A DNA stretch of 64,000 nucleotides from Pseudofrankia inefficax (GTDB lineage Bacteria > Actinomycetota > Actinomycetes > Frankiales > Frankiaceae). The stretch lies in the NCBI RefSeq assembly GCF_000166135.1, contig NC_014666.1, positions 4,774,001 to 4,838,000 of the forward strand. Reading direction: 5' to 3'. The translations under genes and the position numbers were made by a program. Of this stretch, positions 51,187-58,904 are shown in pieces (the first letter of the stretch is position 1; each line of letters opens with the position of its first letter). Below the pieces are notes generated by a model. The model saw only the letters and a program-made list of their open reading frames with translations, searched no databases and was not told the origin of the DNA.

Positions 51187-51657
51187 ATGATCGGACCGGA
51201 GGTGGAGACCGTGTTCATCGTCGGTGATCGCGTCTTCACCGTGCGAGAGTGTCGAGTCGACGCTCCGCGCAGCCTGGTCGTTACCGTCACGATGGACGGC
51301 GGGTTCGAGTGGTCGTTCGAGGAATCGGGCTGGCGCCCGCTGTCCTTCGGGGCCGTCGACGGTGCGCTGTGGGTCTGGTCTGCGCGGGGGCTGCTCGCGT
51401 TTCCGGGTTCAGGCATCGGCAGGCCGGACGTAATCAGGGTCGACGAGGACCTGCTCTATTCCTTCCGGTGTGACGCCGGCTGGCTGCTGGTCTGCGAGAC
51501 CTCCGTCCGCCGGCATGTAGGCGGAAGCGAGACGGATCGCTTCGATCTCGGCGAGGTCGTGGAACGTGCCCGATGGGATGGTGGCCGATTGTGGCTCCTC
51601 GACGCTGCCGGTAGGGAGTACCGACTCCAGGTCGCCGGGACCAGGCTGACTACCTGA
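51187..51657 (+). CDS. Hypothetical protein with Trp-rich beta pattern
   Basis: The 156-residue protein is not recognised. It is acidic and shows alternating strand-like stretches with aromatic residues: GGFEWSFEESGWRPLSF, GALWVWSARGLLAFPG, YSFRCDAGWLLVCETS and RWDGGRLWLLDAAGREY. This looks like several beta-propeller-type blades, perhaps a truncated or mini propeller. The ATG at 51187 is used, since upstream sequence in frame is Arg/Gly-rich and non-coding in character. No good Shine-Dalgarno is seen. Third-position bias is weaker than in neighbours, so recent arrival is possible. Confidence 0.6.
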   Translation: MIGPEVETVFIVGDRVFTVRECRVDAPRSLVVTVTMDGGFEWSFEESGWRPLSFGAVDGALWVWSARGLLAFPGSGIGRPDVIRVDEDLLYSFRCDAGWLLVCETSVRRHVGGSETDRFDLGEVVERARWDGGRLWLLDAAGREYRLQVAGTRLTT

Positions 51658-52142
51658 GCGAGAGTCGGCACCGCCCGAACAGCCTCGCCCTGGTCACCAA
51701 CTCCGTTGCCTACCGCTGGAGACTCGCCGGGAGGACCATCCGTCCAGGTTGACCGTCGCCGCGAGCCTCGCAAAGCGCGTGAAAATCTCGCGACTTCTCG
51801 CACGCCATGAGGGCGTGAGATGAGCCAGGAAGGTGCTGGCTGTCCCCTGGTCCGTCGCTGTCTGAACTCCCGGTCGCCTCGTCGACCTCGACCTCGCCGG
51901 CCTCGACCTCGCCGGGCTCGACCTCTTTGACCTCGGCGCCGGCCGGGGCTGGTGTCTCAGGCTTGAAGCCGCGGCATTGGACCATACGACGGCGCGCCAT
52001 CTTTTCGGTCAGCGATTCCGGCAACCGGTCCATGGAATTTCATTTTCATCGCGAATAGGCGGTTTCGGGCATCGACATTCCGTAGGCACACGCCACCATT
52101 CCCGCCGCTTGCACATTTCTGGCCCGGCGGTATCATGAATTC
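51658..52142. other. Intergenic region, no firm gene
   Basis: Nearly 500 bases lie between the orphan protein and the DUF222/HNH gene. The right end (52030-52140) is A/T-rich with TTTCATTTTCATCG and GGTATCATGAATTC, and probably carries the HNH gene promoter. A minus-strand frame at 51710-52033 is listed as a weak candidate. Confidence 0.45.
51710..52033 (-). CDS. Possible small acidic protein, unknown
   Basis: This weak candidate has 107 residues. The middle is a Glu/Val repeat (AEVKEVEPGEVEAGEVEVDE) encoded by a short DNA repeat of ACCTCGACCTCGCCGG type near 51880-51930. The flanks MDRLPESLTEKMARRRMVQ and MACEKSRDFHALCEARG look protein-like, but there is no Shine-Dalgarno and third-position bias is mixed. 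It could equally be chance. Confidence 0.22.
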   Translation of the reverse strand: MDRLPESLTEKMARRRMVQCRGFKPETPAPAGAEVKEVEPGEVEAGEVEVDEATGSSDSDGPGDSQHLPGSSHALMACEKSRDFHALCEARGDGQPGRMVLPASLQR

Positions 52143-53597
52143 ATGTTCGAATCGGTCGCGGCCTGCACCCCGTCGTCCGCTATTTCCTGTCCTGTTTCCC
52201 AGCCATCCACACCTCCGCTTCTCGGTCGCCCGCCCGAGGCCATTCCCCGAAGTGGTGTCGGGCCCGGCGCCGACCTGACGGAACAGCTGGATGCGGTCGA
52301 CGCGGTCTTCGACGAGGTGCTAGGCGGCTTGGCCTTCTTTGACGCGTCGGCGACGTTGGCGGCGGCGCGCCGGTTGGCGCGGTTGACCGCTCGGTTGGAA
52401 GGGCTGACGATTCATGCCCAGGTGCAGTTGGCCAGACTCCGCCCGCCCAGTCCCGACAGCGGCCATGACGAGGAGGGCGACCCGTATTCGGGTTTCGCTG
52501 CCGACGAACTTGCCGCCGAGATTGGCCAGTCACCGCGCACGATGTCCTCCCGGCTCGCCACCGCCTGGGAGATCGCCCATCAACTGCCTGACTCGCTCGC
52601 CGAACTGACCGCCGGCCTGCTCGACCGCACCCGGCTCATGGCGTTGCACCGGCTCACCGCCTGCCTCACCGCCGGGCAACGTGCCAAGGTCGAGGCGACG
52701 ATGCTCGCCGGCAGCAGACTCGCCTCTCCGCCCCAGTGGCGCCGCAAGATCCACCGACTCGTCGCCCGGATCGACCCGGACGCCGCCGCGAAACGACGCC
52801 GGCAGGCCAAGTCCGAGCGCAGGATCGATATCCAGTCCCTCGACGACGGCCTGGCGCTCCTGACCGCGGTCCTCACGGCCGAGGACGCCCAAGCGATCTA
52901 CGACCGGATCCATCGGATCGCCGGCACCGACGCCCACGCTGACGGCGACACCCGCCCGATCGACGCCCGCCGCGCCGACGTCCTCACCGCCCTGCTCCTG
53001 GGAAACCGCCGGGAGTTCGTCAGCGTCGAACTCCAGGTCATCGCCCCTGTCGGCACGCTGGCCGGCTTGGACGAGGATCCCACGGAACTCCTCGGATACG
53101 GCCCGATCCCGGCCGAGGTCGGCCGCGCACTGGCCGCCGACGCCCATTGGCGCCGCGTCCTGACCGACCCGGCGACCGGGACCGTTCTCGATCTCGGCCA
53201 CCGCAGAGTTCCCACCCCAGCGCTCGCCCGCCTGATCCGCCACCAGCAGACACGATGTCTCTTCCCGGGCTGCGGCATGCCCGCGGTTCACACCGACATT
53301 GACCACACCATCGCCCACTCCGACGGCGGCCGCACCGCCCTGAACAATCTGGGCCTCCTCTGCAGGCGCCATCACCGTGCAAAACACATCGGCGGCTGGA
53401 CTCTCGATCAGCCCAAACCTGGCGTCTTCGTCTGGACCAGCCCGGCCCACCACACCTTCACCACGGACACGACAACGAACGAGGAAGAAGCGGCCGCCTT
53501 CATTGACTCACCCGACAACGACCACACCGGCCTGCGACGACCCCGACCAGAAGTCCCTGCCCAGGGAGCCCCCTCCGAGGTCCGCTGCCCATTCTGA
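52143..53597 (+). CDS. DUF222 and HNH endonuclease-domain protein
   Basis: The 484-residue protein has an N-terminal DUF222 region (LDAVDAVFDEVLGGLAFFD, LARLTARLEGLTIHAQVQLARL, EIGQSPRTMSSRLATA) and a C-terminal HNH nuclease: CLFPGCGMPAVHTDIDHTIAHSDGGRT, then NNLGLLCRRHHRAKH. The D-H...N...H and four-Cys/His pattern fits a beta-beta-alpha metal nuclease. This is the 13E12-type family that is amplified in actinobacterial genomes and often near mobile DNA. It is the only gene of the kind here. Start ATG at 52143 lies close to the upstream A/T-rich promoter; no Shine-Dalgarno is evident. Confidence 0.93.
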   Translation: MFESVAACTPSSAISCPVSQPSTPPLLGRPPEAIPRSGVGPGADLTEQLDAVDAVFDEVLGGLAFFDASATLAAARRLARLTARLEGLTIHAQVQLARLRPPSPDSGHDEEGDPYSGFAADELAAEIGQSPRTMSSRLATAWEIAHQLPDSLAELTAGLLDRTRLMALHRLTACLTAGQRAKVEATMLAGSRLASPPQWRRKIHRLVARIDPDAAAKRRRQAKSERRIDIQSLDDGLALLTAVLTAEDAQAIYDRIHRIAGTDAHADGDTRPIDARRADVLTALLLGNRREFVSVELQVIAPVGTLAGLDEDPTELLGYGPIPAEVGRALAADAHWRRVLTDPATGTVLDLGHRRVPTPALARLIRHQQTRCLFPGCGMPAVHTDIDHTIAHSDGGRTALNNLGLLCRRHHRAKHIGGWTLDQPKPGVFVWTSPAHHTFTTDTTTNEEEAAAFIDSPDNDHTGLRRPRPEVPAQGAPSEVRCPF

Positions 53598-53726
53598 TCG
53601 CCATATCTGTCGGCCCGACTCCTCGTTCAACCAGCCCATCGGCCGGTAGGACGCGTCCCGTTAACGCGCCGCCACCGGTGTGCCGTATCGCCAGGAAACG
53701 ACTCACGGAAAGGACGGTCCTGGTAC

Positions 53727-54638
53727 ATGGACGACTCCGCGTCGCTGCTGGCCGCGCTGCTGGCGGAGATTGGCGAGGAAGGCGAGGCGGCACGCTCGCC
53801 GGTCCGGGGCTGGGCGATGTCCGGCGTGGAACGGGTCCGGCTCCCGTCCGGCGGCCAGGTCATCTTCAAATACGTGCGGGAGCCATTCACCGGCGAAGCG
53901 GGCGTTCTGCGGGCACTCGCGCGGCAGGACGTACCGGTTGCCGGTCTACTGGCCAGCGTGCAGCGCGACGCGCATCTCGGGATGTTGCTCCAAGACCTCG
54001 GCGACCCGGAACGCGAGGCCACGGACGCCGAGGGTGCGGTCGGCGCGGTGGTCACCCACGGCGCGAGGCCGCCGGCCGGCCTGCCGGTCCTCGACGTCGC
54101 GGCCTTGGCGGACCTGCCCGGGCGGGCGTTGACAAGCTTGATGGAACTGCGGTCGCGGGGCCGCTGGCTGGACACCGACGATCTCGGCGTGCTGCTGGGC
54201 GTTCTCGCCGCGGTCGCCGACCAACGGGCAACGGGCGCGGCCGTGCCGCCGTTCGGCCTGTGCCATTCGGAGTTCCACCCGTCCAGCCTGCACATCGGCC
54301 AGGCGGGGTGGCGGCTGCTCGACTGGGCGCGGGCCTTCGTCGGTCCTGGGCTCCTCGACCTGGCGTCCTGGCAGGGGACGACCGGGCCGCCGGACGTCGA
54401 CGCGCTCGACCGGCTGATCAGTGCGTATGTGGCCGCCGGCGGCGCGCCGGAGGCGACGCTGCCTCGGGGCCGCGTGCCGGCGGCGGCCTGGGCGCTTGGC
54501 TGGCATCGTCTGTGGGTCATTGAGTGGTATCTCGAACAGGCAACCACCTGGATCGACGACCCATCCCAGGACGGCATCGTGGAGCCGGTGGTCCGGCGGC
54601 ACCTGAAGGAGGCAGCGGAGTACCTGGCGCTGACGTAG
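53727..54638 (+). CDS. APH-fold phosphotransferase-like protein
   Basis: The 303-residue protein resembles aminoglycoside/choline kinase-like proteins: GQVIFKYVREPFTGEAGVLRAL has the ATP-site Lys and a Glu, MLLQDLGD the hinge, and GLCHSEFHPSSLHIGQAGWRLLDWARAF the catalytic and DFD-like loops. The catalytic motif HGDxxxxN is changed to HSEFHPSS, and the metal Asp is in LLDWA. Reduced or altered activity is possible. The start has AAAGGACGG upstream. It is 129 bases after the HNH gene; a GNAT gene follows. Function not known. Confidence 0.75.
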   Translation: MDDSASLLAALLAEIGEEGEAARSPVRGWAMSGVERVRLPSGGQVIFKYVREPFTGEAGVLRALARQDVPVAGLLASVQRDAHLGMLLQDLGDPEREATDAEGAVGAVVTHGARPPAGLPVLDVAALADLPGRALTSLMELRSRGRWLDTDDLGVLLGVLAAVADQRATGAAVPPFGLCHSEFHPSSLHIGQAGWRLLDWARAFVGPGLLDLASWQGTTGPPDVDALDRLISAYVAAGGAPEATLPRGRVPAAAWALGWHRLWVIEWYLEQATTWIDDPSQDGIVEPVVRRHLKEAAEYLALT

Positions 54639-54793
54639 CTCGCGCGGTCCGGCCGGCGGCCCTGGACATGCAGGCACGAGGCCGGATCAGACGCACGGGC
54701 TCGGCGATCGGCCGGCGCCCCGCGAATTCCCGCTGGTCCCGGAACGACGCGGCGCCGGTTCGCCATCGGCGGCGCGATGCCCGACAGTCGGGC

Positions 54794-55267
54794 ATGCTCG
54801 GGCGTGTGTGCGTTTTCGTGGTCCGGGAAGCTCGGCCCGACGACTATGACGCCATCGCCGCGGTCACGGACGACTGGTGGGGACGGCCCGTCCGCGGAGC
54901 TCTCTCGCGCCTCTTCCTCGACCACTTCCATCGTTCGAGCCGCGTCGTTGAGGATGACAGCGGGCTGGCAGCCTTCCTCGTCGCCTTCCACTCGCCGTCG
55001 CGGCCGCGCGTCGCCTACATCCATTTCGTCGGCGTACGGCCCGATCGTCGCGGCACCGGACTCGCCCGCTCGCTCTACGAGGACTTCTTCCGAAGCGCGA
55101 CGGCCCACGGCTGTCGCGAGGTCGAGGCGATCACCGCGCCCAGCAACGCCGGATCCATCGCCTTCCACCGCGCCCTCGGCTTCACCGTGGACGGCCCGAT
55201 CCCGGATTACGACGGCCCCGGCAAACCCATGATGAAGTTTCGACGCGCCTTGGTGGATTCTGGCTGA
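54794..55267 (+). CDS. GNAT family N-acetyltransferase
   Basis: The 157-residue acetyltransferase has the core YIHFVGVRPDRRGTGLARSLYEDF (acetyl-CoA loop RRGTGLA), EVEAITAPSNAGSIAFHRALGFTVDG and N-terminal VREARPDDYDAIAAVTDDWW. I chose the ATG at 54794; a GTG 12 bases later also works. It lies 155 bases after the kinase-like gene. Substrate unknown. Confidence 0.88.
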   Translation: MLGRVCVFVVREARPDDYDAIAAVTDDWWGRPVRGALSRLFLDHFHRSSRVVEDDSGLAAFLVAFHSPSRPRVAYIHFVGVRPDRRGTGLARSLYEDFFRSATAHGCREVEAITAPSNAGSIAFHRALGFTVDGPIPDYDGPGKPMMKFRRALVDSG

Positions 55268-55799
55268 CGCCGACGCCGGGCCCGACCGGACGGTGATGGA
55301 GCGACGACGATGCCTCCAGCGCGCCTGGGGAGGATCGGGCGACACGCGGTTTTTCGATGGACGCCACCGGTACGTAACGCCGGCGGCAGAGAGTCGGGAG
55401 CCACGCGACAGGACGGAGGTGTGCCGGATGACCCAGGATCGGATGACGCAGGATCGCAGCGTCGACATGCGCCGCCATGTTCACCGGCACGCCTGGACTC
55501 GCGGACGGATCGCGCACGGCGCCTGAGGGGCTCTGACCGGCCTGGCTCAGCGGCCCCCTCGGCCTCGGCCCTCGTGCCGACCGGGCCCTCCGGACGACCG
55601 GGCCCTCGGGACGACCGGGCCCTCGGGACGACCGGGCCCTCGGGACGACCGAGGCCTCAGGCGGACCTGGGCTCGGGCCGACCCGGGCTCAGGCCGGCCG
55701 GGCACTCATGCCGGCCGCATCTCGTGCCGTGGCCGGCACCAGCCGATCCTTCCGTCCCGCGTTGCTCACCGCGCGGCTCACATCCTGCGAGGCATTCCG
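55268..55799. other. Gene-free region with tandem repeat
   Basis: This 532-base gap before the Rieske gene holds the 17-bp tandem repeat at 55576-55694 and no supported gene. Short frames here are repeat- or composition-driven. A promoter for the Rieske/deaminase pair should lie in the last 100 bases. Confidence 0.5.
55576..55694. repeat. 17-bp tandem repeat (7 units)
   Basis: The unit GACGACCGGGCCCTCGG is exact three times (55593-55643), with a variant before it and three decaying units after. It lies about 105 bases before the start of the Rieske gene. The unit length, 17 bp, equals that of the repeat at 43007, but the sequence differs. Confidence 0.9.
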
Positions 55800-56888
55800 A
55801 TGGCCGACGTTCTCACCGCGCCCGCCGCGCCGGTGACGCTGCCGACCGACTGTTCCTTCGAGCCCGACGACTGGGCGATCCTCGCTCAGCACTGGTATCC
55901 CGTCGCCCTGTCCCGGGAGGTGGGCGACCAGCCGGTCGCGGCCCGGCTTCTCGACGAGCGACTGGTCATCTACCGGTCCGGCGCCGAGGTGGTGGTCGCC
56001 CGGGACATCTGCCCACACCGCGGGGTCCCGCTGTCGATGGCCACCGGTGACGGGCAGAGCATCGCCTGCGCCTACCACGGCCTGCGGTTCGGGGCCGCGG
56101 GTGCCTGCGTGGCGATCCCGGCGCATCCTCAGGCGAAGATCCCGGCCCGGATGGCGTTGACGACGTTTCCCGCCGTCGAGCGCTACGGACTGGTCTGGAC
56201 CTGTCTACGCCCCGGCTGGGCCGAGGGCGGCGACGACGGCACGGCCGATGCGACGGCCGACGGCACGGCGATTCCGCGGATGCCGCACTGGGACGAGCCC
56301 GCGTTCCAGCGGGTGACCTGCCCGCCGTTCGACGTCGCCGCGTTCGCCGGGCGCCAGGTGGAGGGCTTCCTCGACGTCGCGCACTTCGCCTTCGTGCACA
56401 CCGCCACCTTCGGCGACCCGAACGACACCGAGGTTCCCGAGTACTCCCCCACGCCGACCGAGAACGGCTTCGCCGCCGACTACTGGAGCACTGTCGGCAA
56501 CTACCCGCACGGCGGCCGTCGGGGCGAGCCGGGGTTCCGCTGGCTGCGGCACTTCGAGGCGCACCTGCCGTTCACGGCCACGCTGGTCGTGCACTTCCCG
56601 GGCGAGGGCCGCCTGTCGATCATGAATGCCGCCTCGCCGGTGTCCGCCCGGCGGACCAGGATGTTCGCGCCGATCGCGAAGAACTTCGACACCGGCCAGC
56701 CCGACCAGGAGATCTTCGACTTCAACCTGCGGATCTTCGAGGAGGACCGGGCGATCGTCGAGGCCCAGCGGCCCGAGAACCTGCCGCTGGACCCTCGCAT
56801 CGAGGTCAACATCCCCGCCGACCGCAGTTCCGTCGCCTACCGCCGCGGTCTGCGCGCGCTGGGCCTGAGTCATTTCTTCACCGCCTGA
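55800..56888 (+). CDS. Rieske non-haem iron oxygenase
   Basis: The 362-residue protein has the Rieske ligands DICPHRGVPLSMATG (C-x-H) near residue 65 and IACAYHGLRFG (C-x2-H) near 86, then the mononuclear iron site EGFLDVAHFAFVHTATFGD near 199. The catalytic domain continues to the end with PENLPLDPRIEVNIPADRSS. It is of the single-component, VanA/Pdm type, needing an external reductase that is not adjacent. A nucleoside deaminase starts 18 bases later, so both probably act on the same purine-, pyrimidine- or pterin-like substrate (inference). Confidence 0.92.
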   Translation: MADVLTAPAAPVTLPTDCSFEPDDWAILAQHWYPVALSREVGDQPVAARLLDERLVIYRSGAEVVVARDICPHRGVPLSMATGDGQSIACAYHGLRFGAAGACVAIPAHPQAKIPARMALTTFPAVERYGLVWTCLRPGWAEGGDDGTADATADGTAIPRMPHWDEPAFQRVTCPPFDVAAFAGRQVEGFLDVAHFAFVHTATFGDPNDTEVPEYSPTPTENGFAADYWSTVGNYPHGGRRGEPGFRWLRHFEAHLPFTATLVVHFPGEGRLSIMNAASPVSARRTRMFAPIAKNFDTGQPDQEIFDFNLRIFEEDRAIVEAQRPENLPLDPRIEVNIPADRSSVAYRRGLRALGLSHFFTA

Positions 56889-56906
56889 CAGGGAGAGCCA
56901 CCCCGC

Positions 56907-57524
56907 GTGAACGCCAACACCAGCAGCACCGGTCCCGTCACCACCACGCTTACCGTCACCCTGCCGGCCTGGGTGGACGAGGAGGTGCGGGCCGCCGGCT
57001 CCGTGCTGCCCGACGTCGAGGACCGGATGCGCCTCGTGCACCGGCTGGCGGACCGGAACCACCGCGAGGGCCACGGTGGGCCGTTCGCCGCGGTCGTCGC
57101 GAGCCCCGACACCGGCGAGATCCACGCGGCCGGCGTCAACCTCGTCCTCGACACCGGGCTGTCGTCGATGCACGCCGAGGTCGTCGCCCTGTCCTTCGCC
57201 CAGGCCCGCCTCGGGCGCTGGGACCTCAGCGCCGCTGGCACCCCCGTCGAGCTCGTCGTCAACTGGCGGCCCTGCGTCATGTGCTACGGAGCGACCATGT
57301 GGTCCGGCGTCCAGCTGCTCACGATCGCCGGGTCGGGTGACGAGATCGAGACGCTGACCGGCTTCGACGAGGGCCCGATGCGCGAGGACTGGGCCGAGCA
57401 GTTCGCCGGCCGCGGCATCACCGTGCGGACCGACATCCTGCGCGACGAGGCCCTGAAGGTCTTCGCCGACTACGGCCGCCGCCCGGACGTCGTCGTCTAC
57501 AACGCCCGACGCGGCGGCGCCTAG
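56907..57524 (+). CDS. Cytidine/guanine deaminase-like protein
   Basis: The 205-residue zinc deaminase has LSSMHAEVVALSFAQ with zinc His and the catalytic Glu, and VVNWRPCVMCYGATMWSGV with the two zinc Cys (P-C-x2-C). The fold is the CDA superfamily, nearest in style to GuaD/TadA-type nucleoside deaminases. GTG at 56907 with GGGAGAG upstream. It follows a Rieske oxygenase by 18 bases, an uncommon pairing, and is followed by a palindromic repeat. It may deaminate a demethylated or hydroxylated base. Confidence 0.88.
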   Translation: MNANTSSTGPVTTTLTVTLPAWVDEEVRAAGSVLPDVEDRMRLVHRLADRNHREGHGGPFAAVVASPDTGEIHAAGVNLVLDTGLSSMHAEVVALSFAQARLGRWDLSAAGTPVELVVNWRPCVMCYGATMWSGVQLLTIAGSGDEIETLTGFDEGPMREDWAEQFAGRGITVRTDILRDEALKVFADYGRRPDVVVYNARRGGA

Positions 57525-57597
57525 CGCCCGGTTCCGGCGCCTCAGAAGCGCGGTACCGCAGAAGCTCCGCGCCGCAGAAGCACGGTTCCGCGTTCCA

Positions 57598-57672
57598 TGA
57601 TCGCCGTTCGGCCCTCCAATGGTCGTAACCAGGTCCGTTTCGCAACCACCCGAGGGCCAAGACGGCGATCAA
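57598..57672. repeat. Palindromic intergenic repeat, copy 6
   Basis: TGATCGCCGTTCGGCCCTC mirrors GAGGGCCAAGACGGCGATCA; the centre CAATGGTCGTAACCAGGTCC and GCAACCACC can pair (GGT with ACC). It lies between the convergent ends of the deaminase (57524) and methyltransferase (57703) genes. Confidence 0.88.
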
Positions 57673-57702
57673 GGCGACGCGTGGACGTTGACCGTGAGTG
57701 CG

Positions 57703-58803
57703 CTATGCCGCCGGCTGTCCGTCGCGGGTGGCGACGGCGAGGAAGCGGTGCGGCGGGTCGTCGTAGCCGTCCAGCCGCCACCCGGCCGCGGCGAGCAGGG
57801 GTCCGAGCCGGGCGGCCGAGAGTGGCTCGTCGGGCCGCAGGGTCCGGCCGTGCCGGGCGGCGAGCGCGGCCCGGCCGGACGGGTGGAAGATCGCCAGCCG
57901 GGCGCCGGGGCGGCTGACCCGCGCGAGCTCGGCTACACCCGCGGCCATGTCCGGCAGGTGATGGACCAGCCCGGCGGCGAACACGGCGTCGAGGGACTGG
58001 TCGGCGAGCGGCAGCCGGCGGGCGTCGGCGAGGACGAGGCTGGCCGCGTCGCCGCGCCCGGCCTGGCGGGTCGCGGCGAGCATCTCCGGGGTCACGTCCA
58101 GGGCGAGAACCCGGCCGGCCGGCCCGACGGCCTCCCGTAGGGCGGGCAGGGCCCGTCCGGTCCCGCAGCCGGCGTCGAGCACGGCCGCCCCGGGCCGCAC
58201 CCCGAGCTCGCGGACCGCCGCGGCGTAGGCCGGGAGGTCGTCGCCGAACTTCGTGTCCCAGCCGGCGGCCCGGATGCCGAAGAACGCCTGGCTCTCCCGG
58301 ACGTGCCAGCGCCCGTCGCCGCCGAGACCGGCCGCGACCCGGCGGATCACCGGCCAGTCCGGATCGTCGACGTCGATGACGATGTCCGCCGCGCGCCCGT
58401 CGTGCGCGCGGCGGCTGTACCGGCTGCGCAGCCGGATGACGACGTCCCAGCCGGCCGCGGGGTCCTCGGCTGACACGGCGGAGCCCACGGCCGACATGGC
58501 GGGGTCTGCGGCCGACACCGCGGGGTCTGCGGCCGACGCCGCGGGGTCTGCGGCCGACGCGGCGGGGTCCACGATCAGCGCGGCCGGCCCGGCGCAGGCA
58601 CGCTCGTCACCCGCCAGGCGGTGGCTGTCCCGGCCGGCCTGGCGCAGGCCCTCGGCGAGCCCGTCGGCGACGGCGCCGGTCAGGCCGCCGTCCTCGACGC
58701 CGTCCACGAGCACCCCGACGCCACCGGCCGGCAGCAGGCCGACGAGCGTGCTCAGCATCGTCTCCCACCGCCTGGTCTGTTCACCCGTCAGCGCCGGCCG
58801 CAC
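57703..58803 (-). CDS. Uridine-kinase-like region fused to SAM methyltransferase
   Basis: The protein of about 366 residues is bipartite. Residues 1-150 (RWETMLSTLVGLLPAGGVGV, VVIRLRSRYSRRAHDG, ADIVIDVDDPDWPVIRRV) resemble the nucleoside-kinase-like region of actinobacterial uridine-kinase-type proteins but without a P-loop. The second half is a class I methyltransferase: VLDAGCGTGRALPAL, VLALDVTPEMLAA and FAAGLVHHLPDMAAGV. Residues of about 81-107 form a DPAxSAA repeat encoded by a 21-bp tandem repeat. I chose GTG 58803; ATG 58758 is safe but shorter. It may methylate a small polar molecule. Confidence 0.75.
   Translation of the reverse strand: MRPALTGEQTRRWETMLSTLVGLLPAGGVGVLVDGVEDGGLTGAVADGLAEGLRQAGRDSHRLAGDERACAGPAALIVDPAASAADPAASAADPAVSAADPAMSAVGSAVSAEDPAAGWDVVIRLRSRYSRRAHDGRAADIVIDVDDPDWPVIRRVAAGLGGDGRWHVRESQAFFGIRAAGWDTKFGDDLPAYAAAVRELGVRPGAAVLDAGCGTGRALPALREAVGPAGRVLALDVTPEMLAATRQAGRGDAASLVLADARRLPLADQSLDAVFAAGLVHHLPDMAAGVAELARVSRPGARLAIFHPSGRAALAARHGRTLRPDEPLSAARLGPLLAAAGWRLDGYDDPPHRFLAVATRDGQPAA
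58480..58563. repeat. 21-bp tandem repeat inside the methyltransferase gene
   Basis: The plus-strand unit GGGGTCTGCGGCCGACRCCG plus C occurs three times nearly exactly (58501, 58522, 58543), with a decayed unit before. It encodes the seven-residue repeat DPAxSAA on the minus strand, likely a flexible linker between the two domains. Length changes keep the frame. Confidence 0.88.
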
Positions 58804-58904
58804 CGATGCGCCTGCTTCCTCCCCAGCCACCACCAGGCCATGATGGCGCGGGCCGCGACCCAGGCGAATGCCAGTCCGCCATCTCCGGTCGCGGCCCGGC
58901 CACG

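Noticed and set aside
52180..53453. Minus-strand frames opposite the DUF222/HNH gene
   Set aside because: They lack motifs and lie antisense to a protein with complete DUF222 and HNH domains.
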